Assembly: GCA_963796705.1 (NCBI GenBank)
Contig: CAWCMK010000001.1
Coordinates: 124,001-188,000 of the forward strand
Reading direction: 5' to 3'
Source of the DNA: VRUE01 sp963796705
GTDB lineage: Bacteria; Actinomycetota; Thermoleophilia; Solirubrobacterales; 70-9
DNA length: 64,000 nt
Numbering within the stretch: the stretch's first letter is position 1; each line of letters starts with the position of its first letter. Below are positions 34,618 through 42,844 of the stretch, one piece after another. Both the position numbers and the translations under genes were made by a program. The notes beneath the pieces were generated by a model that saw only the letters and a list, made by a program, of their open reading frames with translations, made no database searches and was not told the DNA's origin.

Positions 34618-34639
34618 GCGAACACATGTTCGCATGAGG
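34612..34639 (-). promoter_or_regulatory. LexA/SOS box palindrome at the radical SAM gene
   Basis: 28-bp palindrome with 13-bp arms around CA. Its core CGAACACATGTTCG (34618-34631) matches the Gram-positive/mycobacterial SOS box CGAAC-N4-GTTCG. It begins directly at the predicted start codon, so bound LexA would block the promoter and start. Confidence 0.8.
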
Positions 34640-34653
34640 TCCGGACGCGTTCG

Positions 34654-35115
34654 CTAGGGCAGCTCGCCCCTGATCACATAGCGCAGGACCTCGACGACCT
34701 GATCGGCGGTGCGCGCGGTCCCCTGGGCGGCGCGGTCGACCTCCTTCAGCGCGTGGTCAAGCTCGGGGCCGTGGAGGGAGATGATCGGCTTGCCCAGAGC
34801 GGCGGCGAAGCCGGCGTCAAAGGCCGCGTTCCACTGCCTGTATTTGTCACCGAAGCGGACCACGACCACGTCGGCTGCACGGATCAGCGTCTGGGTGCGG
34901 ATCGCGTTGACCCCGGCGCCCATGTGGTCACGCCAGAACGGCTCGCTCTCCTCCCCCAGCGTTCCCACCCCGGCGTCGTCGGAGGCGGCGTGGTCGGTGA
35001 CCGGCGCCGAGAGCTCGACTCCCAGCCCGGCTCCGCGGACACCCTCTTCGATGCGCTCGCGCCAGTCCGAGTGAATCTCGCCGGAGAGGTAGACCTGCCA
35101 GGTGCGCTCGGCCAT
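34654..35115 (-). CDS. YtoQ family protein
   Basis: 153 residues. Begins WQVYLSGEIHSDWRERI and contains GDKYRQWNAAFDAGFAAALGKPIISLHG, which resembles the nucleoside deoxyribosyltransferase-like YtoQ family of Bacillus. Function unknown. Its start region overlaps the promoter of the divergent EmrB gene. The SOS-controlled radical SAM gene follows by 36 bp on the same strand. Confidence 0.8.
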   Translation of the reverse strand: MAERTWQVYLSGEIHSDWRERIEEGVRGAGLGVELSAPVTDHAASDDAGVGTLGEESEPFWRDHMGAGVNAIRTQTLIRAADVVVVRFGDKYRQWNAAFDAGFAAALGKPIISLHGPELDHALKEVDRAAQGTARTADQVVEVLRYVIRGELP

Positions 35116-35143
35116 TGAACGGCATCCTATGCGCTGCTAGGCT
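35115..35143 (+). promoter_or_regulatory. Predicted promoter of the EmrB-MerR operon
   Basis: -35 TTGAAC (35115-35120), 17-bp spacer, -10 TAGGCT (35138-35143). The GTG start at 35151 is where transcription should begin, so the mRNA may be leaderless. Confidence 0.55.
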
Positions 35144-35145
35144 AT

Positions 35146-35161
35146 TTGACGTGAACGTAAG
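35146..35161. promoter_or_regulatory. Candidate MerR operator
   Basis: Imperfect palindrome TTGACGT-GA-ACGTAAG overlapping the expected transcript start. TTGACGT...ACGTCAA-type sites are known for MerR-family regulators, and a merR gene ends this operon, so autoregulation is plausible. Confidence 0.45.
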
Positions 35162-36677
35162 AAAAAGGTTCAGTCCGACTGACGCCGAGCACGAGCATTA
35201 CAGATGGTGGGCCCTCTCCTGCACCAGCCTCGGGATGCTGCTGGTCGCGACCAACTCGGGGACGCTGATCATCGCCCTGCCGGACCTGGAGCGCTCACTT
35301 GGCACCTCGCTGCTGGAACTGGTCTGGGTGATCCTCGCCTACATGATCTCCTCGACGGTCCTGGTCCTCAGCGCCGGCCGCCTTTCCGACCTCTTCGGCC
35401 GCAGGTTGGCCTTCGTCGGGGCCTTCGTGGTCTTCGCCGTAGCATCACTCGGAGCGGGCTTTGCGACCGATGGCACCCAGCTGATCCTCTGGCGAATCCT
35501 GCAGGGGATCGGCGGCGCTTTCATCTTCGCCAACGGCCCGGCGCTCGTCACCGACGCCTTCCCCAAGGAGCAGCTCGGGCTGGCGATGGGCACCAACACA
35601 ATGGTCGCCGCGATCGGGCTGGTGATCGGCCCGGTCCTGGGCGGCGCCCTCGTGGGCATCTCCTGGCACTGGGTCTTCTGGTTTAACGTGCCACTGGCAC
35701 TCGCCGGGGCGCTCTGGGCGGCGATCATCCTGCAGGAGCTCTCCGGGCGCGATGCGGCCCGCGGCCTGGACCTCGCCGGCACGATCACCTTCGTCCTCGG
35801 CCTGACCGGCCTCGTCTACGGGATCTCGCGCGGCGGCATCTCCGGCTGGGACAACTCGCTGGTGATCGGCTCGCTGATCGCCGCCGCGATCCTGCTGCCG
35901 CTCTTCGTGGTGATCGAGCACCGTGGCAAGGCGCCGATGCTCGACCTCGAGATCTTCCGCAACCGGATGTTCGCCGCCGCCACGGGCGCCGCGTTCATCA
36001 ACGGGCTCTCGCGCTTCGCGCTGCTCTTCGTCTTCGTCTTCTACTACCAGGGAGCCCAGGGAGATGACCCAATCACCGCGGGCATCAAGCTGGCGCCGAT
36101 GGCGATCGGGATGCTGGTCTCCTCGCCACTCGCCGGCATATGGGCGGACCGCCATGGCTCGCGGGCGCTGGCCGCACTGGGAATGCTGGTCAGCGCCGCG
36201 GCCCTGGCGGGGATGACGACCCTGCAGGCCGACTCCCCCTACTGGCAGAGCATGGTCTGGCTCGCCCTGGTGGGAATCGGCTCGGGGATGTTCAACTCAC
36301 CCAACACGGCGGCGATGATGGGCACCGTCCCGGTCCACCGGCGGGGCATCGCGGCAGGAGCGAGGACGATGTTGCAGAACACCGGTGCGGTGATCTCGAT
36401 CGCCTTCGTCCTTGCAATCGTCACCTCCGCCGTGCCCCAGAAGGTCCTCTTCGCGATCTTCTCCGGCCTCGCCTCCGGCCTCAGCGAAGCGCAACTGGCG
36501 CCCTTCATCCAGAACATGCACACCGCGCTGTGGGTGCTGGCGGCTACCTCGGTCCTCGGCGCCGGCGTCTCGCTGCTGCGGCCGCGCCACGTCGTCGCGG
36601 CCCAGGCCGCACCGAGCGGGCCCGGGCCGACCGCCACAGAGGAGGCGATCCTCGAGGAGGTGCGGGCAACCCCATGA
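35151..36677 (+). CDS. DHA2-family MFS multidrug exporter (EmrB/QacA type)
   Basis: About 508 residues, fourteen predicted helices. Motif A-like LSDLFGRRLAF, motif C-like GLVIGPVLGGALVGISWHWVFWFNVP. Exports hydrophobic compounds with proton antiport. GTG 35151 (VNVRKRF...) is chosen because it coincides with the expected transcript start; no later start codon precedes the first helix. Its stop overlaps the start of the MerR gene (ATGA). Confidence 0.9.
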   Translation: MNVRKRFSPTDAEHEHYRWWALSCTSLGMLLVATNSGTLIIALPDLERSLGTSLLELVWVILAYMISSTVLVLSAGRLSDLFGRRLAFVGAFVVFAVASLGAGFATDGTQLILWRILQGIGGAFIFANGPALVTDAFPKEQLGLAMGTNTMVAAIGLVIGPVLGGALVGISWHWVFWFNVPLALAGALWAAIILQELSGRDAARGLDLAGTITFVLGLTGLVYGISRGGISGWDNSLVIGSLIAAAILLPLFVVIEHRGKAPMLDLEIFRNRMFAAATGAAFINGLSRFALLFVFVFYYQGAQGDDPITAGIKLAPMAIGMLVSSPLAGIWADRHGSRALAALGMLVSAAALAGMTTLQADSPYWQSMVWLALVGIGSGMFNSPNTAAMMGTVPVHRRGIAAGARTMLQNTGAVISIAFVLAIVTSAVPQKVLFAIFSGLASGLSEAQLAPFIQNMHTALWVLAATSVLGAGVSLLRPRHVVAAQAAPSGPGPTATEEAILEEVRATP

Positions 36678-37153
36678 GCGGTGAGTCACGGTCAGAGATC
36701 AGGACCGGAGGTCGAGAGCTGCGCATCGGCGACGTCGCGAAGCTGACCGGAACGACGCCGCGCACGATCCGCTATTACGAGGAGATCGGGCTGCTCCCCA
36801 CCGCGAGGGATCGCGAGCCCGGCGCACACCGCACCTACGAGGAGGGCGATGTCGAGCGCCTCACCGAGCTGCTACGGCTCAAAGATCTGCTGGGGATCTC
36901 GCTGGAGGAGCTGCGGGAGCTGGTCAGCGCCGAGGACGCCCGGGCGGCGCTGCGGCGCGAGTGGCGCGACGGGGTCGAAGACCCGGTGCGGCGCCGCCAG
37001 ATACTCGAGGAGAGCCTCGGCCACATCGCCAAGCAGCTCGAGCTGGTGCGACGCCGCGGTGAGGAGATCGGCAAGCTGGAAACGGAGCTGGTCGCAAAGC
37101 GCAAGCGGGTTCGCGCTCTCATGCGGGAGTCTGCTCCTCGAAGTGCTTACTGA
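36674..37153 (+). CDS. MerR-family transcriptional regulator
   Basis: 159 residues. HTH LRIGDVAKLTGTTPRTIRYYEEIGLLPTA and the second wing HRTYEEGDVERLTEL, then a coiled-coil dimerization helix; no metal-binding Cys, so it probably senses an organic ligand. Coupled by ATGA to the exporter, the usual sensor-pump pair. The last 35 bp overlap the 3' end of the convergent dCTP deaminase gene. Confidence 0.9.
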   Translation: MSGESRSEIRTGGRELRIGDVAKLTGTTPRTIRYYEEIGLLPTARDREPGAHRTYEEGDVERLTELLRLKDLLGISLEELRELVSAEDARAALRREWRDGVEDPVRRRQILEESLGHIAKQLELVRRRGEEIGKLETELVAKRKRVRALMRESAPRSAY

Positions 37154-38261
37154 GCATCGTCACCTGACCCTGGTAGTTGGAGCCCAGACCGGTTCCATAT
37201 AGGCGCTCGGCCGGGGCGCTGGTCCGTTCCAGGGCCAGCTTGCAGACGGGCTGACGATGCTCGACCATGAAGGAGACGTCGCGGGCGCGCACCTCGAGTG
37301 CGGCGCGGCTCCCGTGGCGATCACCGGCTGGGTCGTAGCCGAATCCGGGGTCAAAGAATCCCGCATAGTGGGTCCGCAGCTCGCCGGCTGTCGGATCGTA
37401 GGCCATCATCTCGGCGGCAATCTGGGGGGGGATGCAGACCCCCTCGGCGGAGAGCAGCAGGTAGAAGATCTCCGGCTCGAGCACGATCCGGCCGCCGCGC
37501 TCGGGCAGGACCGGATCCCAGTAGTCGGTCCAGCGATAGGCCCGGACCCTCGAGAGGTCGATCGGGAGACTGTTCTTCTTCGCTCGATAGCCGACGATCC
37601 GGTCGCCCGGCCCAGAGAGGTCGACGCTCAGGAAGAGCCCGTCGGCGAGCGCCAGCTCGGACTCGCGCAGCGCGTGCGAATCCAGGTAGAGGAGCGGGAA
37701 CTCGGCCTGCAGTCGGCGGATCTGCTCGTCATCGAGGCGCGCGTCGCCGCGGGCCAGGCGCAGCTGGTTGAGCGAGAGACCGCTCTGCACCTGGATCGCG
37801 AAGGAGCGCGGCACGACCTCCAGATAAAGGCGGCCCCGGTAGCCGGGTCGGATCTCATCAAAGCGGTGATGGCGGTCGGTCAGAACGCGGGTGAAGACGT
37901 CCAGACGGCCGGTCGAGCTCTTTGGGTTGGCCTTGGCGCGCACGTCTTCGGGCAGGGCCAGTTCCTCGAGCAGCGGCACCAGGTACGGGCGGTCGCGCTC
38001 GAGCACGGCGCCATCGCGCAGATCAATCTTCTGAAAGGCCAGTCCCTCGATCTTCTCTTCGACCGTTGAGTCGACATCGGGCAGGAAGCTGCAGCGCAAA
38101 GCCCAGGCGAAGTCGCCGAGGCGCAGGTCGAGACTCGCCGGCTGGATCGCCTCGGGCCGGATCCGATAATCGCCGGAGCCGATCCATTCGGCGGCGATCG
38201 CCTCCTCCAACGCCTGCGAGGGGAAGACCCCTTCCGCGGTCCCAATCGCAACCTCGGTCAT
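37119..38261 (-). CDS. dcd: 2'-deoxycytidine 5'-triphosphate deaminase, double-length type
   Basis: 380 residues, about twice the usual dCTP deaminase. The first half has a Dcd/dUTPase-like region (ASLDLRLGDFAWAL, KANPKSSTGRLDVFTRVLTDR, RPGYRGRLYLEVVPRSFAIQV); the second repeats the fold (FYLLLSAEGVCIPPQIAAEM, THYAGFFDPGFG). I recall tandem-fold proteins of this size, annotated 2'-deoxycytidine 5'-triphosphate deaminase, mainly from proteobacteria. It would make dUTP from dCTP in thymidylate supply. Confidence 0.82.
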   Translation of the reverse strand: MTEVAIGTAEGVFPSQALEEAIAAEWIGSGDYRIRPEAIQPASLDLRLGDFAWALRCSFLPDVDSTVEEKIEGLAFQKIDLRDGAVLERDRPYLVPLLEELALPEDVRAKANPKSSTGRLDVFTRVLTDRHHRFDEIRPGYRGRLYLEVVPRSFAIQVQSGLSLNQLRLARGDARLDDEQIRRLQAEFPLLYLDSHALRESELALADGLFLSVDLSGPGDRIVGYRAKKNSLPIDLSRVRAYRWTDYWDPVLPERGGRIVLEPEIFYLLLSAEGVCIPPQIAAEMMAYDPTAGELRTHYAGFFDPGFGYDPAGDRHGSRAALEVRARDVSFMVEHRQPVCKLALERTSAPAERLYGTGLGSNYQGQVTMLSKHFEEQTPA

Positions 38262-38347
38262 CCGGTCAGCCTATGCATCAGCGTCCCCACCCTCGTGCAG
38301 CGGATCGAATCGCCGCTGGGCGGGGAGCGCAATTTCCGGCCTTCAGC

Positions 38348-39082
38348 TCAGCGCAGGGTGCGCTCACTTGCCCTCTCGGCGGCCTCCTCCATCGCGATCT
38401 GGAAGACGGCGAGGAGGCTGCGCGAGGCCAGTGGCCGCATCCGGTCAAGAGCCTCGCGGATTCGCGGCCACTCCTGCTCGGGGCGGCCGGCCTGCTCGAA
38501 CGGCTCCCAGACCTCCTTCACGAAGAGGTCGACGAAGGTGCGTGCGGCGCCATCGGCATGCCTGCGCAGGTGCTCGGCCGCGTTCATCGCCGCGTCGCCG
38601 CCGATCCCCAGCTCGGCCAGCTCCGCCGCAGCCTGCCGCAGGCGCGGGCTGATCACCTCGATGCGACCCTCGGGCAGCGAGCGCAGCATGCCGAGCTCTT
38701 CGCCGCGGCGCAGAAGCTCAGGATCAACACTCGCCGCACCCCAGATGGCGGCAATTTCGGAGGCCTCATAGATCTCGGGCGCCTCCTCCTCGAAGGGGGC
38801 GCGGATCGCTCTCGAGAAGTCGAGAATCTCGGCCGCTGAGCCCTCACTGCCCTCGAGCACCCGGCGAATCGCCTCGAGATTGAGGCCGTCGGCTTGCATC
38901 TCGCGCGTCAACTCGATGCGCGCGACGTGCTCCTCGTTGTAGTAGCCGGTGCGGCCGCGGACGACGGGGGGCGGCAGCAGGCCACGCGTCTGGTGCGCGC
39001 GGATGTTGCGCACGGTCATCCCGGTCCGCTCGGCCAACTGCCGGATCGTCATCTCACCGTTCTTGGCAGATTCCCTGGCCAT
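38348..39082 (-). CDS. MerR-like transcriptional regulator with long C-terminal domain
   Basis: 244 residues from ATG 39082. HTH MTIRQLAERTGMTVRNIRAHQTRGLLPPPVVRGRTGYYNEEHVARIE, then about 170 helical residues of unknown ligand specificity (FVDLFVKEVWEPFEQAG). It follows an SDR gene closely on the same strand. An upstream Met at 39109 is less likely. Ligand and targets unknown. Confidence 0.8.
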   Translation of the reverse strand: MARESAKNGEMTIRQLAERTGMTVRNIRAHQTRGLLPPPVVRGRTGYYNEEHVARIELTREMQADGLNLEAIRRVLEGSEGSAAEILDFSRAIRAPFEEEAPEIYEASEIAAIWGAASVDPELLRRGEELGMLRSLPEGRIEVISPRLRQAAAELAELGIGGDAAMNAAEHLRRHADGAARTFVDLFVKEVWEPFEQAGRPEQEWPRIREALDRMRPLASRSLLAVFQIAMEEAAERASERTLR

Positions 39083-39125
39083 TTCGAAGAACGTTACGGA
39101 ACGGGCCACCGTCGCTCGACCGGAA

Positions 39126-39836
39126 TCAGCGCCCGGTGAGAGGCAGCCGCTGACCGTTCATCTCGGCCGCCTCGTCGGCGCAGAGAAACTCGATCGCGGC
39201 CGCCAGGTGCTCGGCCGGGGTGAAGCCGGGGTGCTCCCCGCCGGGTTCCTCCTCTCGCATCCTCGGCGTGAGAATCGCGTCAACGACGATGATGTTGGCC
39301 GTCGCCCCGCCGGACTTGGCGAAACCGTCGGCGAGGGCCAGCGTCCACGCCTCGGCCGCAGCCTTGGCCGACGCGTAGGCGGCGCTCGTGTTGGAGGGCG
39401 ACTGGGCCTGCTTGGCCGAGACCAAGACGAATCGGCCTCGTTGCGAGGCGAGCAGCGCGTCGTGGAAGGCGCGGGTCGTGTGCTGGACGGTTCGGATCAG
39501 GAGCTTTTCGAGCAGTTCCCAATCCTCCAGCGGTGCACTTTGCAGCGGCTGGCCGCCGCGCCACCCACCGACCAGGTGGACAAGGGCGTCCACCCGGCCG
39601 AATTCCTCGAGCAGAGACTGGCACCAGCCGCGCGTCGCGTTCTCGTCGAGCAGGTCGACCACGCGGCCGTCCCAGCGCCCGGCGGGAAGCCGCGACCCGA
39701 TCGCCTGAAGCGCGGCCTCATCGCGGTCGACGCCGGCGACGATCGCACCGGCCGCCGAGAGCCGCTCGGCGGCCGGCGGCCCGAGGCCGCCGCCCACGCC
39801 AGCAACGGCGATCACGCGATCTTCAAGGGCGCCCAT
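39126..39836 (-). CDS. Atypical short-chain dehydrogenase/reductase
   Basis: 236 residues. Cofactor motif AGVGGGLG in place of TGxxxGIG, HLVGG in place of NNAG, and the active-site YASAK retained, with the Ser in VLVSAKQ. It lies upstream of the MerR-like gene on the same strand, 43 bp apart, and may be its target or partner. Substrate unknown. Confidence 0.78.
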   Translation of the reverse strand: MGALEDRVIAVAGVGGGLGPPAAERLSAAGAIVAGVDRDEAALQAIGSRLPAGRWDGRVVDLLDENATRGWCQSLLEEFGRVDALVHLVGGWRGGQPLQSAPLEDWELLEKLLIRTVQHTTRAFHDALLASQRGRFVLVSAKQAQSPSNTSAAYASAKAAAEAWTLALADGFAKSGGATANIIVVDAILTPRMREEEPGGEHPGFTPAEHLAAAIEFLCADEAAEMNGQRLPLTGR

Positions 39837-39871
39837 GTGTTGCCAGGCTAGCGCCAGTAGCCTGCGTAGGC

Positions 39872-40519
39872 ATGAACGACGACTGGCGGCTGGAGATCAA
39901 CCCCGACGAGCAAGGTCACGCCCGGGCGCTGACCGACCTGCTCGAGGCCCGAGAGCTCGAGCACGACCTCAGCACCGAGTTTCATGATCGGGTGATCGTC
40001 AGCCGCGACGGCGGCCAAGTATTCCTCTACGCGGGCTCCAGAGAACAGGTCGAAGCCGCTCGCGAGCTGATTTCCACGATCGCGACCAAGCAGGGCTGGA
40101 CGATCGAGCTTGAGCTCAAGCGCTGGCACCCGGGGGCAGAGGAGTGGGAGGAGCCCGACGCGCCCCAGCCCGACGGCGAGGAGGCGAGGCAGGCTGAGCA
40201 CGAGGCGCTGATCGCCACCGAGCGCAGCCAGGCTGAGGCGAGCGGGCATCCCGAATTCGACGTCAGGGTCGACCTTCCGTCGCGCCATGAGGCGCTGCGC
40301 TTTGCCGATCAGCTGCGTGGCGAGGGGCTGCCGGTCGTGCACCGTTGGAAGTACCTTCTCGTTGGGGTCACCGATGAGGACGCCGCCAAGGCGCTCGCCG
40401 AGCGGATCCGCGGCGAGGCGCCGGCGGAGGCCAGAGTCAGCGCCGAGGGCAGCTGGCAGGCCGCCTACGCTGAGCGCCCGCCAAACCCGTTCGCCGTCCT
40501 CGGCGGACTCGGCGGATAG
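39872..40519 (+). CDS. Hypothetical protein with two similar alpha/beta halves
   Basis: 215 residues, acidic. Two halves share a beta-alpha-beta pattern: VIVSRDGGQVFLYAGSREQVEAARELI (about 42-68) and VVHRWKYLLVGVTDEDAAKALAERI (about 155-180), joined by a Glu-rich helix. This suggests a duplicated ferredoxin-like (ACT or RRM-like) fold. No known family is recognised and no signal peptide is seen. Confidence 0.6.
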   Translation: MNDDWRLEINPDEQGHARALTDLLEARELEHDLSTEFHDRVIVSRDGGQVFLYAGSREQVEAARELISTIATKQGWTIELELKRWHPGAEEWEEPDAPQPDGEEARQAEHEALIATERSQAEASGHPEFDVRVDLPSRHEALRFADQLRGEGLPVVHRWKYLLVGVTDEDAAKALAERIRGEAPAEARVSAEGSWQAAYAERPPNPFAVLGGLGG

Positions 40520-40541
40520 CTCCGGCAGGACTCCAGACCGA

Positions 40542-40623
40542 TGGGGGAGACAGGATTCGAACCTGTGTAGGCATAGCCAACTGGTTTACAGCCAGTCCCC
40601 TTTAACCACTCGGGCACTCCCCC
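40542..40623 (-). tRNA. tRNA-Tyr(GTA)
   Basis: 82-nt type II tRNA on the minus strand. Acceptor GGGGGAG pairs with CTCCCCC, anticodon arm CTGGCTGTAAACCAG with anticodon GTA, T loop GGTTCGAATCC, and a long variable arm as expected for bacterial tRNA-Tyr. No encoded CCA. Confidence 0.95.
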
Positions 40624-40648
40624 GGGGACAGGCGATTCTAAATGCTGT

Positions 40649-41038
40649 CTAGCCGCTCGGCAGCTCGACGCCGAGGCGTTCGGCCATCCGTGCATTGAAG
40701 GCGCTGAGGGCAGACATCGGCCGCATGAAGACGGTCAGCTCGGCCACCCGACCCTGCTCATCGAGGGTCAGGTAGTCGACACCCTCCAGCTGACGGTCGC
40801 CAACCCTCGCCTCGAAGCGGAGCACGACGGTCGAGCCCTCCCCCAGCGCTTCATCGACATAGGTCAAGTCTTCGAGCACCTCGGCGACGTGGGCGAGCAC
40901 CGCGCCGACCGCCTCGCGCCCCTCGAAGCCGCGGAAAAGCACCGGGCTGTGTAGGGCGACGTCCTCGCGGAGAGTCTCGAGCATCAGCTCGACGTCCTTT
41001 TCTTCGGCCGCTACCCGAAATGGATGCCCTTGCGCCAT
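40649..41038 (-). CDS. SnoaL-like (NTF2-fold) protein
   Basis: 129 residues, a single NTF2-like domain. Segments LMLETLREDVALHSPVLFRGFEGREAVGAVLAHV and GVDYLTLDEQGRVAELTVFMRPM fit the SnoaL-like cone fold. Likely a small-molecule-binding protein or enzyme of unknown substrate. Divergent from the deazaflavin-dependent oxidoreductase gene 64 bp away. Confidence 0.75.
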   Translation of the reverse strand: MAQGHPFRVAAEEKDVELMLETLREDVALHSPVLFRGFEGREAVGAVLAHVAEVLEDLTYVDEALGEGSTVVLRFEARVGDRQLEGVDYLTLDEQGRVAELTVFMRPMSALSAFNARMAERLGVELPSG

Positions 41039-41102
41039 CGTCGCGCAACCTATCCAATGCGAGGCGTGCGGGGAGCCCGGCGAAGGGTGAGATACTCGCT
41101 CG

Positions 41103-41564
41103 GTGCCAAGCGATCACTTCTACACCCGAGTATCGACGATGAGCGCGCCGCTGCTCCGCTGGACGGGAAAGCTCAACGTGCCGGTCTACCGTCTAAGTGG
41201 TGGCCGCATCGGTGGCAAGGTCAACCGCGCCCCCGTGCTGCTGCTGACCGCCACCGGACGCAGGTCGGGTCAGCGACGGACGGTCCCCGTCCTCTACCTG
41301 GCTGACGGTGAGCGCCAGATCGTGATCGGTTCAAACGCGGGGCATACGAGGGAGCCGGCCTGGTCGCTGAACCTCAAGGCAAATCCCGACGCGGAGGTCG
41401 AGATCGGACACGATCGCCGCACGGTGCGGGCTCGGATCGTCGAGGGCGAGGAGCGGGAGAGCCTGTGGCGCAGGGTCAACGAGCAGTACGGCGGCTTCGA
41501 CGATTACCAGCAGCGGACCAGTCGCGACATCGCGGTCTTCGTCCTCGAGCCGCGCTCCACCTGA
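41103..41564 (+). CDS. Deazaflavin (F420)-dependent nitroreductase-family protein
   Basis: 153 residues. VNRAPVLLLTATGRRSGQRRTVPVLYLADGERQIVIGSNAGHTREPAWSLNLKANPDAEVEIG is the core of the DUF385/Ddn-like split-barrel family that binds F420. It would reduce an unknown substrate with F420H2. GTG 41103 or ATG 41139 could be the start. Confidence 0.85.
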   Translation: MPSDHFYTRVSTMSAPLLRWTGKLNVPVYRLSGGRIGGKVNRAPVLLLTATGRRSGQRRTVPVLYLADGERQIVIGSNAGHTREPAWSLNLKANPDAEVEIGHDRRTVRARIVEGEERESLWRRVNEQYGGFDDYQQRTSRDIAVFVLEPRST

Positions 41565-41573
41565 ACGGCTCCC

Positions 41574-42794
41574 TCAGCTGGCGTCTCGGAGCATCTGCGC
41601 CTCGGGGAGGCGCTTCAGCTTTTTCAGTGTGTTGTTCTCGATCTGGCGAATCCGCTCACGGGTGACGCCGAAGGTGCGCCCCACCTCCTCCAGTGTCAGC
41701 GGTTCGAGGCCGGTCAGCCCGTAACGCAGCTCGATCACCTGCCGCTCGCGCTCGGGCAGCGCGTCGAGCGCCTTGCGCACACCCTCGCGCTGCAGGTGCT
41801 CGCTCGCTTCCTCGAAGGGCTCGGAAACCGCGTCGTCGGCGACGAAATCGCCGAGCTCGGACTCGTCCTCGTCGCCGACCGGTTTCTCCAGCGAGACGGG
41901 CAACTGGGCGACCCGCAGAATTTCCTTCACATCGGCGACCGACCAGCGCAGCTCGGCGGCGATCTCCTCCGGCTCGGGCTCACGGCCCAGCAGCTGGACC
42001 AGCTGGCGCTCGACGTAGGCGATCCGGTTGAGCTTCTCGACCATGTGGACGGGGATGCGGATCGTCCGCGCCTTATCGGCGATCGCCCGCGTCACCGCCT
42101 GGCGGATCCACCAGGTCGCGTAGGTTGAGAACTTGTAGCCGCGGCGGTAGTCGAACTTCTCAACCGCACGGATCAGACCCAGGCTCCCCTCCTGGATCAG
42201 GTCGAGGAAGCTAAGACCGCGGCCGAGGTAGCCTTTCGCAATCGAGACGACGAGGCGCAGATTCGCCTCGACCATCTGGCGCTTGGCCAGCATGTCGCCG
42301 CGCTCGATCCGCTTGGCCAGTTCGACCTCCTGGGCGGCGGTCAACAGCTCGACCCTGCCGATCGAGCGCAGGTACAGGCGCAGGCTGTCGAGGCTGGGTT
42401 CAACGGTCAGGTCGAGCTCCTGTTTTTTTGCTCGACCCTCGGCCGCAGCCTCGGCCCGCTGTTCTTGTTGTGCGGCGACGCCATCCTCGGAGAGAACTTC
42501 GACTCCGTGCTCGACGAGGTGCGCGTGCAAGGCGGAGACCTGCTCCTTGGTGACCTCGACCTCCTCGAGCGTGGTCGCGATCTGCTCGAAGGTCAGGAAG
42601 CCGCGCTCGCGCCCCTGCGCGATCAGGCCGCGAAGCTCGTCGGAGCCCGCGAACTGCTCGTCGGCCGCGTTGAACGGCTCATCGGCAGAATCCTGGTTCA
42701 GTCCCTCGGGGACCGCCTCCAACGGCTCTATCTCACAGCCTCCAGATGAATCCTCTCCCCCTTCCCGGGGAGCCGGCCCCAACGCTCCGGCCAT
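41574..42794 (-). CDS. rpoD: RNA polymerase sigma factor RpoD
   Basis: 406 residues. Primary sigma factor organisation: acidic N-terminal part with region 1.1-like helices, DSLRLYLRSIGRVELLTAAQEVELAKRIERGD (1.2), LRLVVSIAKGYLGRGLSFLDLIQEGSLGLIRAVEKFDYRRGYKFSTYATWWIRQAVTRAI (2), regions 3, and 4.2 VGRTFGVTRERIRQIENNTLKKL. ATG 42794 is chosen because it gives a 50-bp gap to the divergent folE2; the longer frame would overlap its start. Confidence 0.93.
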   Translation of the reverse strand: MAGALGPAPREGGEDSSGGCEIEPLEAVPEGLNQDSADEPFNAADEQFAGSDELRGLIAQGRERGFLTFEQIATTLEEVEVTKEQVSALHAHLVEHGVEVLSEDGVAAQQEQRAEAAAEGRAKKQELDLTVEPSLDSLRLYLRSIGRVELLTAAQEVELAKRIERGDMLAKRQMVEANLRLVVSIAKGYLGRGLSFLDLIQEGSLGLIRAVEKFDYRRGYKFSTYATWWIRQAVTRAIADKARTIRIPVHMVEKLNRIAYVERQLVQLLGREPEPEEIAAELRWSVADVKEILRVAQLPVSLEKPVGDEDESELGDFVADDAVSEPFEEASEHLQREGVRKALDALPERERQVIELRYGLTGLEPLTLEEVGRTFGVTRERIRQIENNTLKKLKRLPEAQMLRDAS

Positions 42795-42844
42795 CGCGAA
42801 GTATAGGGAGGCTCGGGAAACGGGACGGCTAACCTTCGAACCCA

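Noticed and set aside
40465..40695. Minus-strand frame with GVPEWLKGTGCKPVGY...SNPVSP
   Set aside because: It lies across tRNA-Tyr; the peptide is a well-known tRNA translation artefact.
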